A program made the position numbers and the translations under genes. From Bacillus atrophaeus (lineage in GTDB: Bacteria; Bacillota; Bacilli; Bacillales; Bacillaceae), in the NCBI RefSeq assembly GCF_001584335.1, contig NZ_LSBB01000017.1:56082-120081 (forward strand): DNA of 64,000 nucleotides, written 5' to 3'. The notes under the pieces were generated by a model that was given only the letters and a program-made list of their open reading frames with translations, made no database searches and was not told the DNA's origin. Below, one piece after another: positions 20,387-29,422 of this stretch. Numbering within the stretch: position 1 is the first letter of the stretch; every line of letters starts with the position of its first letter.

Positions 20387-20435
20387 ACTTGACGTAAACA
20401 AGTTATCTATATATACTAACTTACACAAAGTAAGT
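20387..20435 (+). promoter_or_regulatory. catDE promoter with two inverted-repeat operators
   Basis: Near-consensus sigma-A promoter: TTGACG (20389-20394), 17 bases, TATACT (20412-20417). One inverted repeat, ACTTG-N7-CAAGT (20387-20403), covers the -35 box; a second, ACTTAC-N5-GTAAGT (20419-20435), starts just after the -10 box. In B. subtilis the DUF24/MarR-type repressors CatR (YvaP) and YodB control catDE; the two repeats are suitable operator sites for them. Confidence 0.8.
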
Positions 20436-20461
20436 GATAACACTTATCAAGGAGGAACATA

Positions 20462-20866
20462 ATGAATAAATCATTTGAAATTGGCACATTACTTTTAAGG
20501 GTAGTTACAGGTATTATCTTTTTTGTTCACGGTTTATCAAAGTTTACGGCAATGGAGGGCACAATCCAATTTTTCGGAAGTATAGGGCTCCCAAGTTTTA
20601 TGGCTTATGTCATCGCAGCCATTGAACTCGTCGGAGGAGTGCTTGTCTTTTTCGGATTAGCGACACGCATCGTGGGAGTATTGTTTGCCCTAACTCTGCT
20701 CGGAGCCATCTTTACAGTAAAACTTAAAGCGCCTTTCATGGGGAATTCTGAATTTGATTATCTTCTGTTGGTAGCATCTATCCATTTAGCTCTTTCAGGG
20801 AGCCGTTTCTTGGCGCTAGATTCGTTTGTTTTTAAAGCGAAAAAGGAAGAAAACGTTTCAGCATAA
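20462..20866 (+). CDS. catD: DoxX-family membrane protein, catechol/quinone stress
   Basis: A 134-residue DoxX-type protein with four predicted membrane helices (RVVTGIIFFVHGLSKF at the N-terminus, then IAAIELVGGVLVFFG and two more). Such proteins are thought to help remove quinones or hydroperoxides, often with a partner oxidoreductase. It is the first gene of the catDE operon and is preceded by a strong AAGGAGG ribosome site. The B. subtilis counterpart, YfiD, is induced by catechol, quinones and diamide. The detailed biochemical activity is not known. Confidence 0.88.
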   Translation: MNKSFEIGTLLLRVVTGIIFFVHGLSKFTAMEGTIQFFGSIGLPSFMAYVIAAIELVGGVLVFFGLATRIVGVLFALTLLGAIFTVKLKAPFMGNSEFDYLLLVASIHLALSGSRFLALDSFVFKAKKEENVSA

Positions 20867-20883
20867 GAAGAGAGGCCATCAAT

Positions 20884-21741
20884 ATGACGAGTATCCACGA
20901 AGATACAAACATCGGTTATGTCAAATTAAGCATCCGCAGCTTAGAGCATTCCCTGCAGTTCTATTGCGGCGTGATCGGCTTTCAAGTGCTGAAGCAAACA
21001 GATACCGCGGCGGAATTGACGGCCGACGGAGAGCACGTTTTGCTTGTCCTTGAAGAAAATCCGAGCGCTGTCGTCTTGCCTGAACGGACAGTAACGGGCC
21101 TTTATCACTTTGCGATTCTTCTTCCCGACAGAAAAGAACTCGGCATTGCCATCAACCGCCTGATTGAAAACGGCATCGCAATCGGGCAGGGGGACCACGG
21201 CGTGAGTGAGGCGTTCTATCTGTCCGACCCGGACCAAAACGGCATTGAAATATATGCTGACCGGCCGCGCAGCACATGGCAGCGTGATGCAAAAGGAAAC
21301 TATATCATGGGCACGGCGCCCGTTGATGTGGAAGGTCTGTTAGCCGAGGCGGGAGATGAGCGAAAAAGCTTGCTTCCGGAGGGAACGGTGATAGGCCATA
21401 TCCATCTTCATGTAAATGATTTAAAAAAGGCGAAAGCATTCTACACAGATATATTAGGGTTTGACATTACAGGCGACTACGCAGGCATGTCCGCCCTTTT
21501 CGTATCGGCGGGAGGCTACCACCATCATGTCGGCTTAAACATCTGGGCGGGGAAAAATGCCCCTCCGAAGCCGACAAACGCCAGCGGCCTGGCTTATTAC
21601 ACCATTGTGCTCCCAAACAAGGAAGAGCTCGAAAAGGTGGCAGACAGGCTGCAGAATGCCGGATACACCGTTGAAGAAAAGCACGAAGGATTATATGTAA
21701 AAGATCCGGCTTCAGGCGCAGGTATCGTATTTGTGATCTGA
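20884..21741 (+). CDS. catE: Catechol-2,3-dioxygenase
   Basis: A 285-residue protein of two vicinal-oxygen-chelate domains (about 1-130 and 165-285) joined by a linker. Candidate metal and substrate residues are GLYHFAIL and NGIEIY in the first domain and GHIHLHV and YHHHVGLNIW in the second. In B. subtilis CatE (YfiE) opens the ring of catechol and related compounds with Fe(II) and oxygen, which removes a toxic electrophile precursor. It starts 17 bases after catD and shares its double-operator promoter. A hairpin terminator follows. Confidence 0.92.
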   Translation: MTSIHEDTNIGYVKLSIRSLEHSLQFYCGVIGFQVLKQTDTAAELTADGEHVLLVLEENPSAVVLPERTVTGLYHFAILLPDRKELGIAINRLIENGIAIGQGDHGVSEAFYLSDPDQNGIEIYADRPRSTWQRDAKGNYIMGTAPVDVEGLLAEAGDERKSLLPEGTVIGHIHLHVNDLKKAKAFYTDILGFDITGDYAGMSALFVSAGGYHHHVGLNIWAGKNAPPKPTNASGLAYYTIVLPNKEELEKVADRLQNAGYTVEEKHEGLYVKDPASGAGIVFVI

Positions 21742-21748
21742 CAAAGAC

Positions 21749-21784
21749 AGCCCTCTTGCATAGCTCGCAAGGGGGCTTTTTTTA
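21749..21784 (+). terminator. Terminator after catDE
   Basis: Hairpin AGCCCTCTTGC with GCAAGGGGGCT (one G-T pair), followed by seven T. Confidence 0.8.
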
Positions 21785-21967
21785 TGTGCGTGGGCAAATA
21801 TTTATCTGAAGTTCGCCATCGCCATTGATGCCAAAAATCGCGGCAATGAAGAAACATTGCAAAATCTCATTTATCCTGATATTGATGCCGGACTGGAAGG
21901 CATTCGCTGGATTGAAAATGGTGTGCGTTCAGCAGAAAATGGTTCAGTGTGGGTGGATTTTGTGTAG
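21785..21967 (+). pseudogene. Short reading-frame remnant without a start
   Basis: Directly behind the catDE terminator, a 60-codon open stretch reads WANIYLKFAIAIDAKNRG and continues to DAGLEGIRWIENGV and a stop at 21965. It has protein-like composition but no start codon or ribosome site, and is followed by a proper terminator. It therefore looks like the 3' end of a gene whose front was deleted. I do not recognise the family. In B. subtilis 168 several genes (yfiF-yfiI) lie at this position, so a deletion here is plausible. The alternative is chance; the dedicated terminator argues against it. Confidence 0.5.
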
Positions 21968-21997
21968 CCGAAATGAATAAATTTGAAGTGCACACTC

Positions 21998-22035
21998 AGC
22001 TTGAAGAGAAAACAGTTTCTCTTCAAGCTTTTTTC
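21998..22035 (+). terminator. Strong terminator behind the remnant
   Basis: Perfect 12-base inverted repeat AGCTTGAAGAGA/TCTCTTCAAGCT with an eight-base loop, then a T-rich run. Confidence 0.85.
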
Positions 22036-22167
22036 TTTTTGCCAGACCCCTGTATTACTCCTCCCCTGCAGCCTGAAGGAAGACCATTTATTTTTTCGAA
22101 ACATCTGTCAAAAATTCCAACAGGAAGGTATGATAGAAAATGGAATTTATTGCGGGAGTGAACCAAC

Positions 22168-23370
22168 ATGTCGACTCTTCTATTTACAAGGCTATTTACG
22201 TTATTGGTGATTTGTTCAGTTTATTTGTTTGTTGCAGCTGACAATCCGTACCATTACATATTTATATGCGGCGGGGCATGTATATTTTTGTCCAACCATT
22301 TCTTACTGATAAAAACAAAGCCCCCGCTTATTTTTTGTCTTATTGATATTATTGTAGGTTTTTCATTCGCTTTCGTTTTTCCAGGGACAGGTTTATATAT
22401 TACGCTGCTCAGCCCTGTCGCGGTTACATTTTTTTTGAAGGGATTTAAACGAAGAACAGTATGGTCTGTCTTGTGTCTTTGTACCATCCTGTGGCTTATT
22501 GTGCTGTTCCGTACCTATCAGCTCTTTGGAAATGAACATGTCATGGACCATTGCATCAGTATGACATTTGTTGTGTTCTGCGGAGTGGTCGGCAAATTGA
22601 TCCGCAAACTAATGGAAGCGCAGGAAACAACAAAACAGCAGTATCAGGAATTGACCGATTCTCATCAAGCCCTCTCTGCGGCCCATCAAGAGCTGCATCT
22701 GTACGCGAAACAAGTGGAGAAGCTGACAGCTATTCATGAACGGAACCGAATGGCGAGGGACATCCATGATACCGTCGGCCACAAAATGACAGCCTTGCTC
22801 GTTCAGCTTCAGCTCCTGAGAGAATGGCAAAAACGGGACAGCCAAAAAGCGGAGCAAACGGTGGGTGTATGTGAAGCTTTGTCACGTGAAGCATTAGAGG
22901 AAATCCGGCTATCCGTCCGGACGCTGCAAGCCGAAAACAGCCAGCCGTCATTTGTCGAAACGCTTAAACAGCTTACTGAGGATTTTTATCAAAACGCGAG
23001 GGTGGCGTCAGAGATCGCGCTAAACGGCGATCCCTCGCTGATACCGCTATCACTCCAGCCAGCCATTACAAGAACGGTGCAAGAGGCTTTAACAAATGCC
23101 AAACGCCATGGGGGAGCGACAAGGTGCAGCATTCAATTAACATGTGAACCAGAAAAAATCAGCGTGATAATCGAGGATGACGGCAAAGGCAATCCTGAGA
23201 CGGAAGCCGGCTTTGGCCTTTTGAATATGAAAAAGCGGGCGGCAGAGCATGGAGGAACAGTCCGTTTTGAAAGCGAACGGAGCAAAGGTTTTAAAGTAAT
23301 AGCGGAATTTTCACTGGCCATAAAGAAATGGAGCTTTGGGCCGGTTCAGCAAAAGGAGAGCTTGTCATGA
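22168..23370 (+). CDS. lnrJ: Histidine kinase of the linearmycin-resistance system
   Basis: A 400-residue sensor kinase. The first about 135 residues hold five or six hydrophobic segments and almost no extracellular domain, which suits sensing of membrane-active lipids. A coiled coil (residues about 150-190) leads to the HisKA_3 dimerisation helix with the phosphorylated His200 in MARDIHDTVGHKM, and a C-terminal ATPase domain with TNAKRHGG (N box), DDGKG and GFGLLNMKKRA. It overlaps lnrK by four bases (ATGA). In B. subtilis LnrJ (YfiJ) responds to linearmycins and related polyenes. A weak promoter, CTGTCA-N18-TATGAT (22105-22134), lies upstream. Confidence 0.92.
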   Translation: MSTLLFTRLFTLLVICSVYLFVAADNPYHYIFICGGACIFLSNHFLLIKTKPPLIFCLIDIIVGFSFAFVFPGTGLYITLLSPVAVTFFLKGFKRRTVWSVLCLCTILWLIVLFRTYQLFGNEHVMDHCISMTFVVFCGVVGKLIRKLMEAQETTKQQYQELTDSHQALSAAHQELHLYAKQVEKLTAIHERNRMARDIHDTVGHKMTALLVQLQLLREWQKRDSQKAEQTVGVCEALSREALEEIRLSVRTLQAENSQPSFVETLKQLTEDFYQNARVASEIALNGDPSLIPLSLQPAITRTVQEALTNAKRHGGATRCSIQLTCEPEKISVIIEDDGKGNPETEAGFGLLNMKKRAAEHGGTVRFESERSKGFKVIAEFSLAIKKWSFGPVQQKESLS

Positions 23371-24032
23371 TTAGAATTATGATTACAGATGACCAGGATA
23401 TTATCAGAGAAGGAATGGCATCCTTGCTTCAGCTTAGGGAGGAGCTGGATGTCGTCGCCACCGCAAGCAGCGGGCAGGAGGCTTTTGAAAAGGCGAAAGA
23501 ATACCAGCTTGATATCGTGCTAATGGATATCCGCATGCCGATCTCAAGCGGAGTGGAAGGAACGAGACTGATTACAAGCAGCCTCCCGAATGTCAAGGTG
23601 CTGATGCTGACTACATTTAAAGATAACGAGCTGATCATTGAGGCGCTGCAAGAGGGTGCAAGCGGGTATCTGTTAAAGGACATGTCGGCAGATACAATCG
23701 TAAAAGCTATCATGACTGTGCAATCTGGGGGAATGGTTCTCCCGCCCGAACTGACCGCGCAAATGCTGAACGAATGGAAGAGTGAAAAGAAGCTTAAAGG
23801 AATGGAAGAACAAGCGAAGCCGAAAGAGCTGCTCGAATTGACGGAAAGAGAAACGGAAGTACTGGCTGAGCTCGGCCGCGGCCTGAACAATAAAGAAATT
23901 GCCGAAAAACTTTTTATCACGGAAGGCACGGTGAAAAATCACGTTTCAAGCATTATTAATAAATTGGCTGTAAGGGATAGAACCCAGGCAGCGATTTATT
24001 CTGTCCGATACGGTGTGACCATTTTTCAATAG
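23367..24032 (+). CDS. lnrK: Response regulator of the linearmycin-resistance system
   Basis: A 221-residue NarL/LuxR-type response regulator: receiver domain with Asp54 in VLMDIRMP as the phosphorylation site, and a C-terminal LuxR helix-turn-helix ([38 protein letters not shown], abbreviated here by its core). The ATG at 23367 overlaps the lnrJ stop and has AAAGGAGAG upstream; the in-frame start at 23328 lies inside lnrJ and lacks such a site. It is expected to activate lnrLMN; the 140-base gap before lnrL holds the palindrome CACATGTG (24114-24121), which may be part of its target. Confidence 0.92.
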   Translation: [221 protein letters not shown]

Positions 24033-24067
24033 ATTATATGACTTTTGGCATATAGCACGCTCCGGAA

Positions 24068-24090
24068 AGGCCTGTCACAGGCTTTTTTTT
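24068..24090 (+). terminator. Short terminator after lnrK
   Basis: GCCTG-TCA-CAGGC hairpin followed by eight T; separates lnrJK from lnrLMN, or attenuates between them. Confidence 0.65.
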
Positions 24091-24176
24091 ATGCCTGATT
24101 TTCTATCGCGCGCCACATGTGCAAACCATCTGCATTTTTTAGACTAGGGTAGGTGACAAAAAAGGAGTGAACACAA

Positions 24177-25112
24177 GTGCTGCAAGTAGAAAATATCGAA
24201 AAAGCTTATGAAAAGAAACTGATCGTAAAAGGGATTTCTTTTACATTAGAAAAAGGCGAAGCATTCGGTTTGTTAGGGCCGAACGGAGCGGGTAAGTCAA
24301 CAACTATCTCAATGATTGCAGGCCTTGTGCCGCCTGACAAAGGTGAAATTACAGTCGGCGGCTGCATTGTCGGAAAAGATACGAATCAAGCCAAACAGAA
24401 AATCGGTGTGGTTCCGCAGGATATCGCTCTTTATCCGACGTTAACAGCGAAGGAAAACTTGCTGTTCTGGGGAAAAATGTATGGCTTAACAAGTGCCGAA
24501 GCGAAAAAACGGGCCGTTGAAGTTCTCGAATATGTCGGATTGACAGAACGGGCAAAGGATAAAATTCAGACGTTTTCCGGAGGAATGAAACGCAGAATCA
24601 ATATCGGCGCCGCTTTAATGCATCGTCCTGAACTGCTCATTATGGATGAGCCGACAGTCGGCATTGACCCCCAATCAAGAAATCATATTTTGCAAACAGT
24701 CAAACAGCTGAATGAAGAGGGGACAACGATCATTTATACGAGTCATTACATGGAAGAGGTAGAGTATTTGTGCGATCGAATTGGAATTATGGATAAAGGC
24801 GACATGATTGCCATCGGCACAAAAACGGATTTGTGCACACGCTTGGCAGGGGGGACCATCATTCATCTCGCCGTACAATCTATCAATGATGATTTTATTT
24901 CCGCGATCCGCTCTCAGGAAAATGTGAGTGATATAGTGGTCCATTCTGATGATAACAAAATAGACATTGTCGCCGAGCAGCATGAAAGAGTAATCAGCGG
25001 CATCCTTACCCTGGCGGCCGCTCACCATGTCAGCTTGAAATCCCTGCACGTCCAAGAGCCGAATCTCGAGCGGCTATTCCTACACCTGACCGGACGCACG
25101 CTGCGAGATTAG
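24177..25112 (+). CDS. lnrL: ABC transporter ATPase, linearmycin resistance
   Basis: A 311-residue ATPase of the DrrA/CcmA type: Walker [10 protein letters not shown], signature FSGGMKRR, Walker [13 protein letters not shown], and H-loop TSHYMEE. The last about 80 residues form the extra C-terminal domain common to this subgroup. It begins with GTG 12 bases after AAAGGAG. It energises the two membrane proteins LnrM and LnrN; lnrM starts 11 bases downstream. The lnrLMN transporter protects B. subtilis from linearmycins and affects colony biofilm form through LnrJK signalling. Confidence 0.92.
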   Translation: MLQVENIEKAYEKKLIVKGISFTLEKGEAFGLLGPNGAGKSTTISMIAGLVPPDKGEITVGGCIVGKDTNQAKQKIGVVPQDIALYPTLTAKENLLFWGKMYGLTSAEAKKRAVEVLEYVGLTERAKDKIQTFSGGMKRRINIGAALMHRPELLIMDEPTVGIDPQSRNHILQTVKQLNEEGTTIIYTSHYMEEVEYLCDRIGIMDKGDMIAIGTKTDLCTRLAGGTIIHLAVQSINDDFISAIRSQENVSDIVVHSDDNKIDIVAEQHERVISGILTLAAAHHVSLKSLHVQEPNLERLFLHLTGRTLRD

Positions 25113-25123
25113 GAGGAAGAAAA

Positions 25124-26314
25124 ATGAAAAAAAGCCTAGTGATCGCATGGAAGGATTTCACCATTAGAATGAGGGACCGAAGAGGCTTTATGATGATGAT
25201 TTTGATGCCGGTTATATTAACCGCAATTTTGGGTGCTGCACTCGGATCAGTGATTGACGGGGGAAATGAGCTTGATCACATCACAATCGGCTATGTGCAA
25301 TCAGATCAGTCTGATGCAGCGGTCACCTTCAAAAAGCAGGTTCTGCAAAAAATAGATATGGTAAAAGTGAAGAACGCTGACAATCTGCAAGAATTGAAAA
25401 AGCTGCTGGAGGATAAAAAAATAGATGTCGGCCTCGTTATTCCTGAAAACTGGGGTGATACAAAGCAGCTTCCATCCATTTATGCAAATGCTGAGCAAGA
25501 GCTGAAAGCATCCGTTGTGGAATCCATAACCGTTTCGTATGCAGACCAATACAGTACGGTACAACATGCAGCGTCATCTTCTATGGCGTATATCGCACAA
25601 TCTGAAGCGATGAAAGAAGGCAAGATTGACCCTGATTCCTTTAGCGTAAGCCTTGCCAAAGACCTTCAAAAGGCTGCGGCTGCCAAGCTGAGTGTAACAG
25701 AGCAATCAGCCGGAAAACACTCGATGACAAGCTTTCAATATTACGCAGCTGCGATGCTTTGTATGTTTATGCTGTTTAATATCACCATCGGCGCTAAATC
25801 GCTGCTTCAGGAAAAGGACACAGAGACGTTTGCCAGAATGCTTGTCACCCCAACAGCGAAATATTCGATCCTGTTTGGAAAATTTCTCGGTACATATCTG
25901 TTTGCTATTATTCAATTTTTTATTTTCATGGCGGTGACCGCATTGGTGTTTGACGTCGATTGGGGAGACAATTTCGTTCTTGCAGCTATTCTTGGGCTTT
26001 CCTACGGGGCGGCAGTGTCTGGTATTTCTGTGATGCTGGCTTCGTTTATCACTGATATGAAAACGGCTGATATTGCAGGCGGCTTCGGCATTCAATTGCT
26101 GGCCATTTGCGGCGGTTCGATGCTTCCGCTTTATCAATTTCCCGCCTTTTTGCAGACGATTTCGAACGCGGTGCCGAATAAATGGGCGCTGGAAGGCTTT
26201 ATTTCGATGATGGAAGGCGGAGGATGGGCTGACCTGCGCCTGCCCGTCCTTTTGTTTGCTGCTGTCTGCGTGTGCTCTCTCGCCATCGGCCTGAAACGTC
26301 TTCAAACACGATAA
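25124..26314 (+). CDS. lnrM: ABC-2 permease, linearmycin resistance
   Basis: A 396-residue ABC-2 type permease. One membrane helix near residues 20-45 is followed by a large extracytoplasmic region (about 45-215) and five more helices in the C-terminal half (starting at [18 protein letters not shown]). This topology, YhgE/YadH-like, is usual for drug-efflux permeases of the group. It is translated from an AGGAGG site 11 bases after lnrL and is followed by lnrN, with which it likely forms a heterodimer. Confidence 0.9.
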   Translation: MKKSLVIAWKDFTIRMRDRRGFMMMILMPVILTAILGAALGSVIDGGNELDHITIGYVQSDQSDAAVTFKKQVLQKIDMVKVKNADNLQELKKLLEDKKIDVGLVIPENWGDTKQLPSIYANAEQELKASVVESITVSYADQYSTVQHAASSSMAYIAQSEAMKEGKIDPDSFSVSLAKDLQKAAAAKLSVTEQSAGKHSMTSFQYYAAAMLCMFMLFNITIGAKSLLQEKDTETFARMLVTPTAKYSILFGKFLGTYLFAIIQFFIFMAVTALVFDVDWGDNFVLAAILGLSYGAAVSGISVMLASFITDMKTADIAGGFGIQLLAICGGSMLPLYQFPAFLQTISNAVPNKWALEGFISMMEGGGWADLRLPVLLFAAVCVCSLAIGLKRLQTR

Positions 26315-26326
26315 GGAGGAAAAATA

Positions 26327-27472
26327 GTGAAAAAAATGATAGCGATTTGCAGTATTGAACTCGCTCTGATCTTAAAAAAGCCGCAAAGCTACCTGATGAT
26401 GTTTGCGGCTCCATTGCTGCTGACATTTGTATTCGGCGGAATCATGGGGAGCGGCGAAGAAAAGCTGAAGCTTGCCATTGTGGATCTGGATGATACGCTG
26501 CTCTCTCAGCATTACATCAAGCAGCTTAGAACAAACGATGATGTATACTCATTCGAAAATATGCCGGAGAGTGAAGCAAAAAAAAAGCTGAAGCAAAAGA
26601 AAATCGCGGGTGTCATCATGCTGCCCGTCTCGTTCCAGACAGCGCTGGAAAAAGGCCAAAATCCGAATATGACGTTTTTGCACGGACCGGAGCTGGCAGA
26701 AGCGCAAATTGTGCAGCAGTATGCCGAAAATAGCCTGTCCAAGCTGAACATACAGGTCACCGCGGCAAAAGAAGCGGGGGCCGCTGCGGGGGAAAGCTGG
26801 AAAGCGGCATATAAAGATGTCATCGCGAAAAATACAGTTGGCACAAAATCTGAAGTAAGGCGGACGGATATTGATGACCAAGGAACCGTAAGTAACACAG
26901 CTGCAAGAGCGGCCGGATTTGCGATTCTCTTTGTTATGCTGACCATGATCAGTTCAGCCGGAACCATTTTAGAAGCGAGAAAAAACGGCATATGGACAAG
27001 GCTGTTCACAACGCCGGCCAGCCGCGCCCAAATTTCTGCCGGGTATTTGCTTTCATTCTTTATCATCGGCTGGCTCCAATTTGGCATACTGCTCCTGGCC
27101 ACGCATTGGATATTCGGCGTCAGCTGGGGTGATCCTTTCGCTGTCATCATATTAGTCTCGCTGTTCCTCTTAGCCATTGTCGGCATCGGACTGATGATCG
27201 CCGCCCTCGCCAAAACACCTGAACAGCAAATGGCTTTAGGAAACCTGTTTGTAATTGCGACATGTATGGTAAGCGGAATGTACTGGCCGATCGAAATTGA
27301 GCCGAAGCTGATGCAGTCTGTGGCTGAGTTTCTCCCTCAGAAATGGGCGATGAACGGCTTTACCGACATTATCGCAAACGGCGCGCATATCTCGGATGTA
27401 CTTGGAATATACGGTATTTTGCTGGCCTTTGCCGCCGTGTTTTTTGCAGCGGGAGTGAAAGCATTGCGATAA
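26327..27472 (+). CDS. lnrN: ABC-2 permease, linearmycin resistance
   Basis: A 381-residue ABC-2 permease with the same plan as LnrM: an N-terminal helix, a large extracytoplasmic domain (about 45-195), then five membrane helices. It begins with GTG after AAGGAGG, 12 bases behind lnrM. It is the last gene of the lnrLMN operon and runs into a bidirectional terminator shared with padR. Sequence similarity to LnrM is visible in the motif before the last helix (PNKWALEGF versus PQKWAMNGF), supporting a paired transporter. Confidence 0.9.
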   Translation: MKKMIAICSIELALILKKPQSYLMMFAAPLLLTFVFGGIMGSGEEKLKLAIVDLDDTLLSQHYIKQLRTNDDVYSFENMPESEAKKKLKQKKIAGVIMLPVSFQTALEKGQNPNMTFLHGPELAEAQIVQQYAENSLSKLNIQVTAAKEAGAAAGESWKAAYKDVIAKNTVGTKSEVRRTDIDDQGTVSNTAARAAGFAILFVMLTMISSAGTILEARKNGIWTRLFTTPASRAQISAGYLLSFFIIGWLQFGILLLATHWIFGVSWGDPFAVIILVSLFLLAIVGIGLMIAALAKTPEQQMALGNLFVIATCMVSGMYWPIEIEPKLMQSVAEFLPQKWAMNGFTDIIANGAHISDVLGIYGILLAFAAVFFAAGVKALR

Positions 27473-27480
27473 AAATAAGA

Positions 27481-27509
27481 AAAAGGCGAAGCAGCCCGCT
27501 TCGCCTTTT
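27481..27509. terminator. Bidirectional terminator between lnrN and padR
   Basis: Perfect 12-base inverted repeat AAAAGGCGAAGC/GCTTCGCCTTTT with a five-base loop between convergent genes. Confidence 0.9.
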
Positions 27510-27510
27510 G

Positions 27511-28065
27511 TTACTGTTGATTCTTCATCACAGCGAGTATGTCCCCCAGCCAAGTCACGTAATTCTTTTCCCGTTCCAACGCTTTCGTCAGAACAAGATA
27601 ATGGCCGAAATCCGGTGAAGAAAATGATATAGGCTGATCCAATGATTCGATCAGTTCATTGTAGCTATGTTGTAAATCAGACAGCTTCAGCTGTCGTTTC
27701 AAAAGCTGATCTGTAAACAAATCAACAGCTTCCTCTTGAGTTAAAGAAGAAATGAAATACGCCTTCAGCATAAATTCATCCTTTACCGTTTCTGGAATCG
27801 GGTCCTTTTTTGTCAGCCAAGCGTGCAGTTCCTGTTCGCCGCTTTCTGTCAGCGTGTACATTTTTTTCTCAAGCCTCGTGCCTTGAATCGCTGTTCGAAA
27901 TTCGATAAAGCCTTCATCCGTCAGCTTTTTCAGCTCGGGATAAATCTGGCTGTGTTTTGCGCTCCAAAACTGTCCGAGCTCCTCTTTAAAATAATTTGTA
28001 ATATCGTATCCGCTCAATTCGCCTTTACGCAATAGCCCTAAAATGGCGTATTTTAAAATTCTCAT
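27511..28065 (-). CDS. padR: Phenolic acid-responsive repressor PadR
   Basis: A 184-residue PadR-type regulator: N-terminal winged helix (LKYAILGLLRKGELSGYDI, then the HSQIYPELKKLTDEGFI recognition region) and a C-terminal helical dimerisation domain. In B. subtilis PadR represses padC, the phenolic acid decarboxylase gene, and releases DNA on binding phenolic acids such as p-coumarate. No padC is in this window, so it acts on a distant gene. ATG 28065 lies five bases after GGAGG; the in-frame ATG at 28077 would overlap that site. It is convergent with the lnr operon. Confidence 0.9.
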   Translation of the reverse strand: MRILKYAILGLLRKGELSGYDITNYFKEELGQFWSAKHSQIYPELKKLTDEGFIEFRTAIQGTRLEKKMYTLTESGEQELHAWLTKKDPIPETVKDEFMLKAYFISSLTQEEAVDLFTDQLLKRQLKLSDLQHSYNELIESLDQPISFSSPDFGHYLVLTKALEREKNYVTWLGDILAVMKNQQ

Positions 28066-28308
28066 GATGTCCTCCATGCAAGCACATTTTGACAGTTAGT
28101 ATACCATACGCATGCCGGAATCGCAGTTTGCTCATCTTTTTTTTCGTTCATTACGAGACAACAGAATATAAATCTTGGCAAATGGCTTTAAAAGGTGTAT
28201 AACCAAGTTCGCTGCCACTCGGATAACATGACATTCAGACCGCCGCGGATAGGAACTAATGCTCTTTTTTGGGTTGGATGAATATGGTAATGTACAAACA
28301 TCCAATTG

Positions 28309-28322
28309 TTTCAAATTTGAAA
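28309..28322. promoter_or_regulatory. Perfect 14-base palindrome in the yfiQ leader
   Basis: TTTCAAATTTGAAA lies directly upstream of the yfiQ ribosome site. It is a perfect palindrome and could be a dimeric-repressor operator that blocks yfiQ expression. No regulator can be named from sequence alone; chance in AT-rich DNA is possible. Confidence 0.4.
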
Positions 28323-28336
28323 AAAGGAGCGCGAGT

Positions 28337-29422
28337 ATGCAAATTAAAGAAATCTTTGTCATCCGCTGCATTTCCTGTCTGAGTGTCGTTCTTCTTCATA
28401 TTATCTCAATGGTTCTCATTCTTCAGGCTGAAGCTCTGGCTGACATCTCACATACAGTGGATTCTTATCGGACCCTGCTGATGTTCAGTACGCCGGCATT
28501 CATCTTTATCTCGGAATTTTTGCTGGCCCGCTCTTATCCCAGAGGGGTGCCGAAGGGTTTTCTGAAGAAAAGAGGAAAAGTGATTTTTGTGCCTTTTCTA
28601 TTTATCGCTGCCGTTGATGCGGTACTGATGGGGAGTATGATGACGCAGGGGATCGACTTTCTCGCAATCGTGAAAAACTTCCTGGCAAATGTATTTTTAG
28701 GCCATTTCATCGGCTACTTTATATTGGTGATTTTTCAATTTTACTTACTCCATATGTGCTTTCACACATTTTTGGAAAAGGCGCAGCCAAAGTGGGTGCT
28801 TGCCTGTTCATTTGTCATCACTGCCGCTTATTTAAGCTATTTTTCATTTGGGAGTTCTTCTTCCGCCGCCCCGGATTCTGCTTTTCCTTTCTTCTGGGTT
28901 CCTTTTCCGGGCTGGCTGTTCTACTTCTGTCTCGCTTATTATTGCGGAAAACAGTACAAGAGTTTTTTAGCGTTACTGAATAAGTACCGTTATGCGGTAT
29001 ATGGCGCGGCCGCAGTGTCAGCTGTTTTGATTGTTGCCGTTTCCTATTTCGGCGAATTCGGCATGATCAGCTCCAAACGGCCGGACATCATGCTGTATTC
29101 AACAAGTATGATTTTCCTGTTCTTTCAGCTGTTTTCAAAGCTTCAGTCCGTTCCGAAAATCATTATGTTTATCAGCAACTATTCTTTTTCTATCTATCTG
29201 CTGCACGCTTATTTTATGATCATCGGTTACGTGCTTTTAGCGAATATCAATGACATTCCTGCCGTGTGTGCTGTTGTGCTGCTGTTTGTCATTTGTGTAG
29301 GCGGCCCGATCCTCACATCTTGGGTGATGAATAAGTTTAAATACGGTTATCTGTTTGTCGGCAAAATCTATCAGCCGAAGCGGGATAAAGTGAAATTGGA
29401 AGTCCGCGATCATGCGGGCTGA
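28337..29422 (+). CDS. yfiQ: Acyltransferase-3 family membrane protein
   Basis: A 361-residue integral membrane protein of the acyltransferase-3 (OafA/YrhL-like) family with about ten helices. The N-terminal IRCISCLSVVLLHI contains the family's conserved Arg and His, here in a VVLLHIISM context. Such proteins move acyl groups to surface polysaccharides or lipids. ATG 28337 follows AAAAAGGAG; the upstream ORF to 28259 lacks a ribosome site and would add a charged, unrelated leader. It stands alone, with padR divergent and a terminator behind it. In B. subtilis the matching gene has been linked to surface or biofilm phenotypes; the substrate is not known. Confidence 0.85.
   Translation: MQIKEIFVIRCISCLSVVLLHIISMVLILQAEALADISHTVDSYRTLLMFSTPAFIFISEFLLARSYPRGVPKGFLKKRGKVIFVPFLFIAAVDAVLMGSMMTQGIDFLAIVKNFLANVFLGHFIGYFILVIFQFYLLHMCFHTFLEKAQPKWVLACSFVITAAYLSYFSFGSSSSAAPDSAFPFFWVPFPGWLFYFCLAYYCGKQYKSFLALLNKYRYAVYGAAAVSAVLIVAVSYFGEFGMISSKRPDIMLYSTSMIFLFFQLFSKLQSVPKIIMFISNYSFSIYLLHAYFMIIGYVLLANINDIPAVCAVVLLFVICVGGPILTSWVMNKFKYGYLFVGKIYQPKRDKVKLEVRDHAG

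Noticed and set aside
23429..23929. 166-codon minus-strand frame opposite lnrK
   Set aside because: Serine-rich antisense shadow without ribosome site.
25706..26305. 199-codon open frame on the minus strand inside lnrM
   Set aside because: Shadow of lnrM, rich in Lys/His/Arg in a way typical of antisense frames; no start signals.
26512..27213. Long open frame (233 codons) on the minus strand inside lnrN
   Set aside because: It lies wholly opposite a well-recognised permease gene, has no ribosome site, and its composition mirrors codon use of the sense gene.
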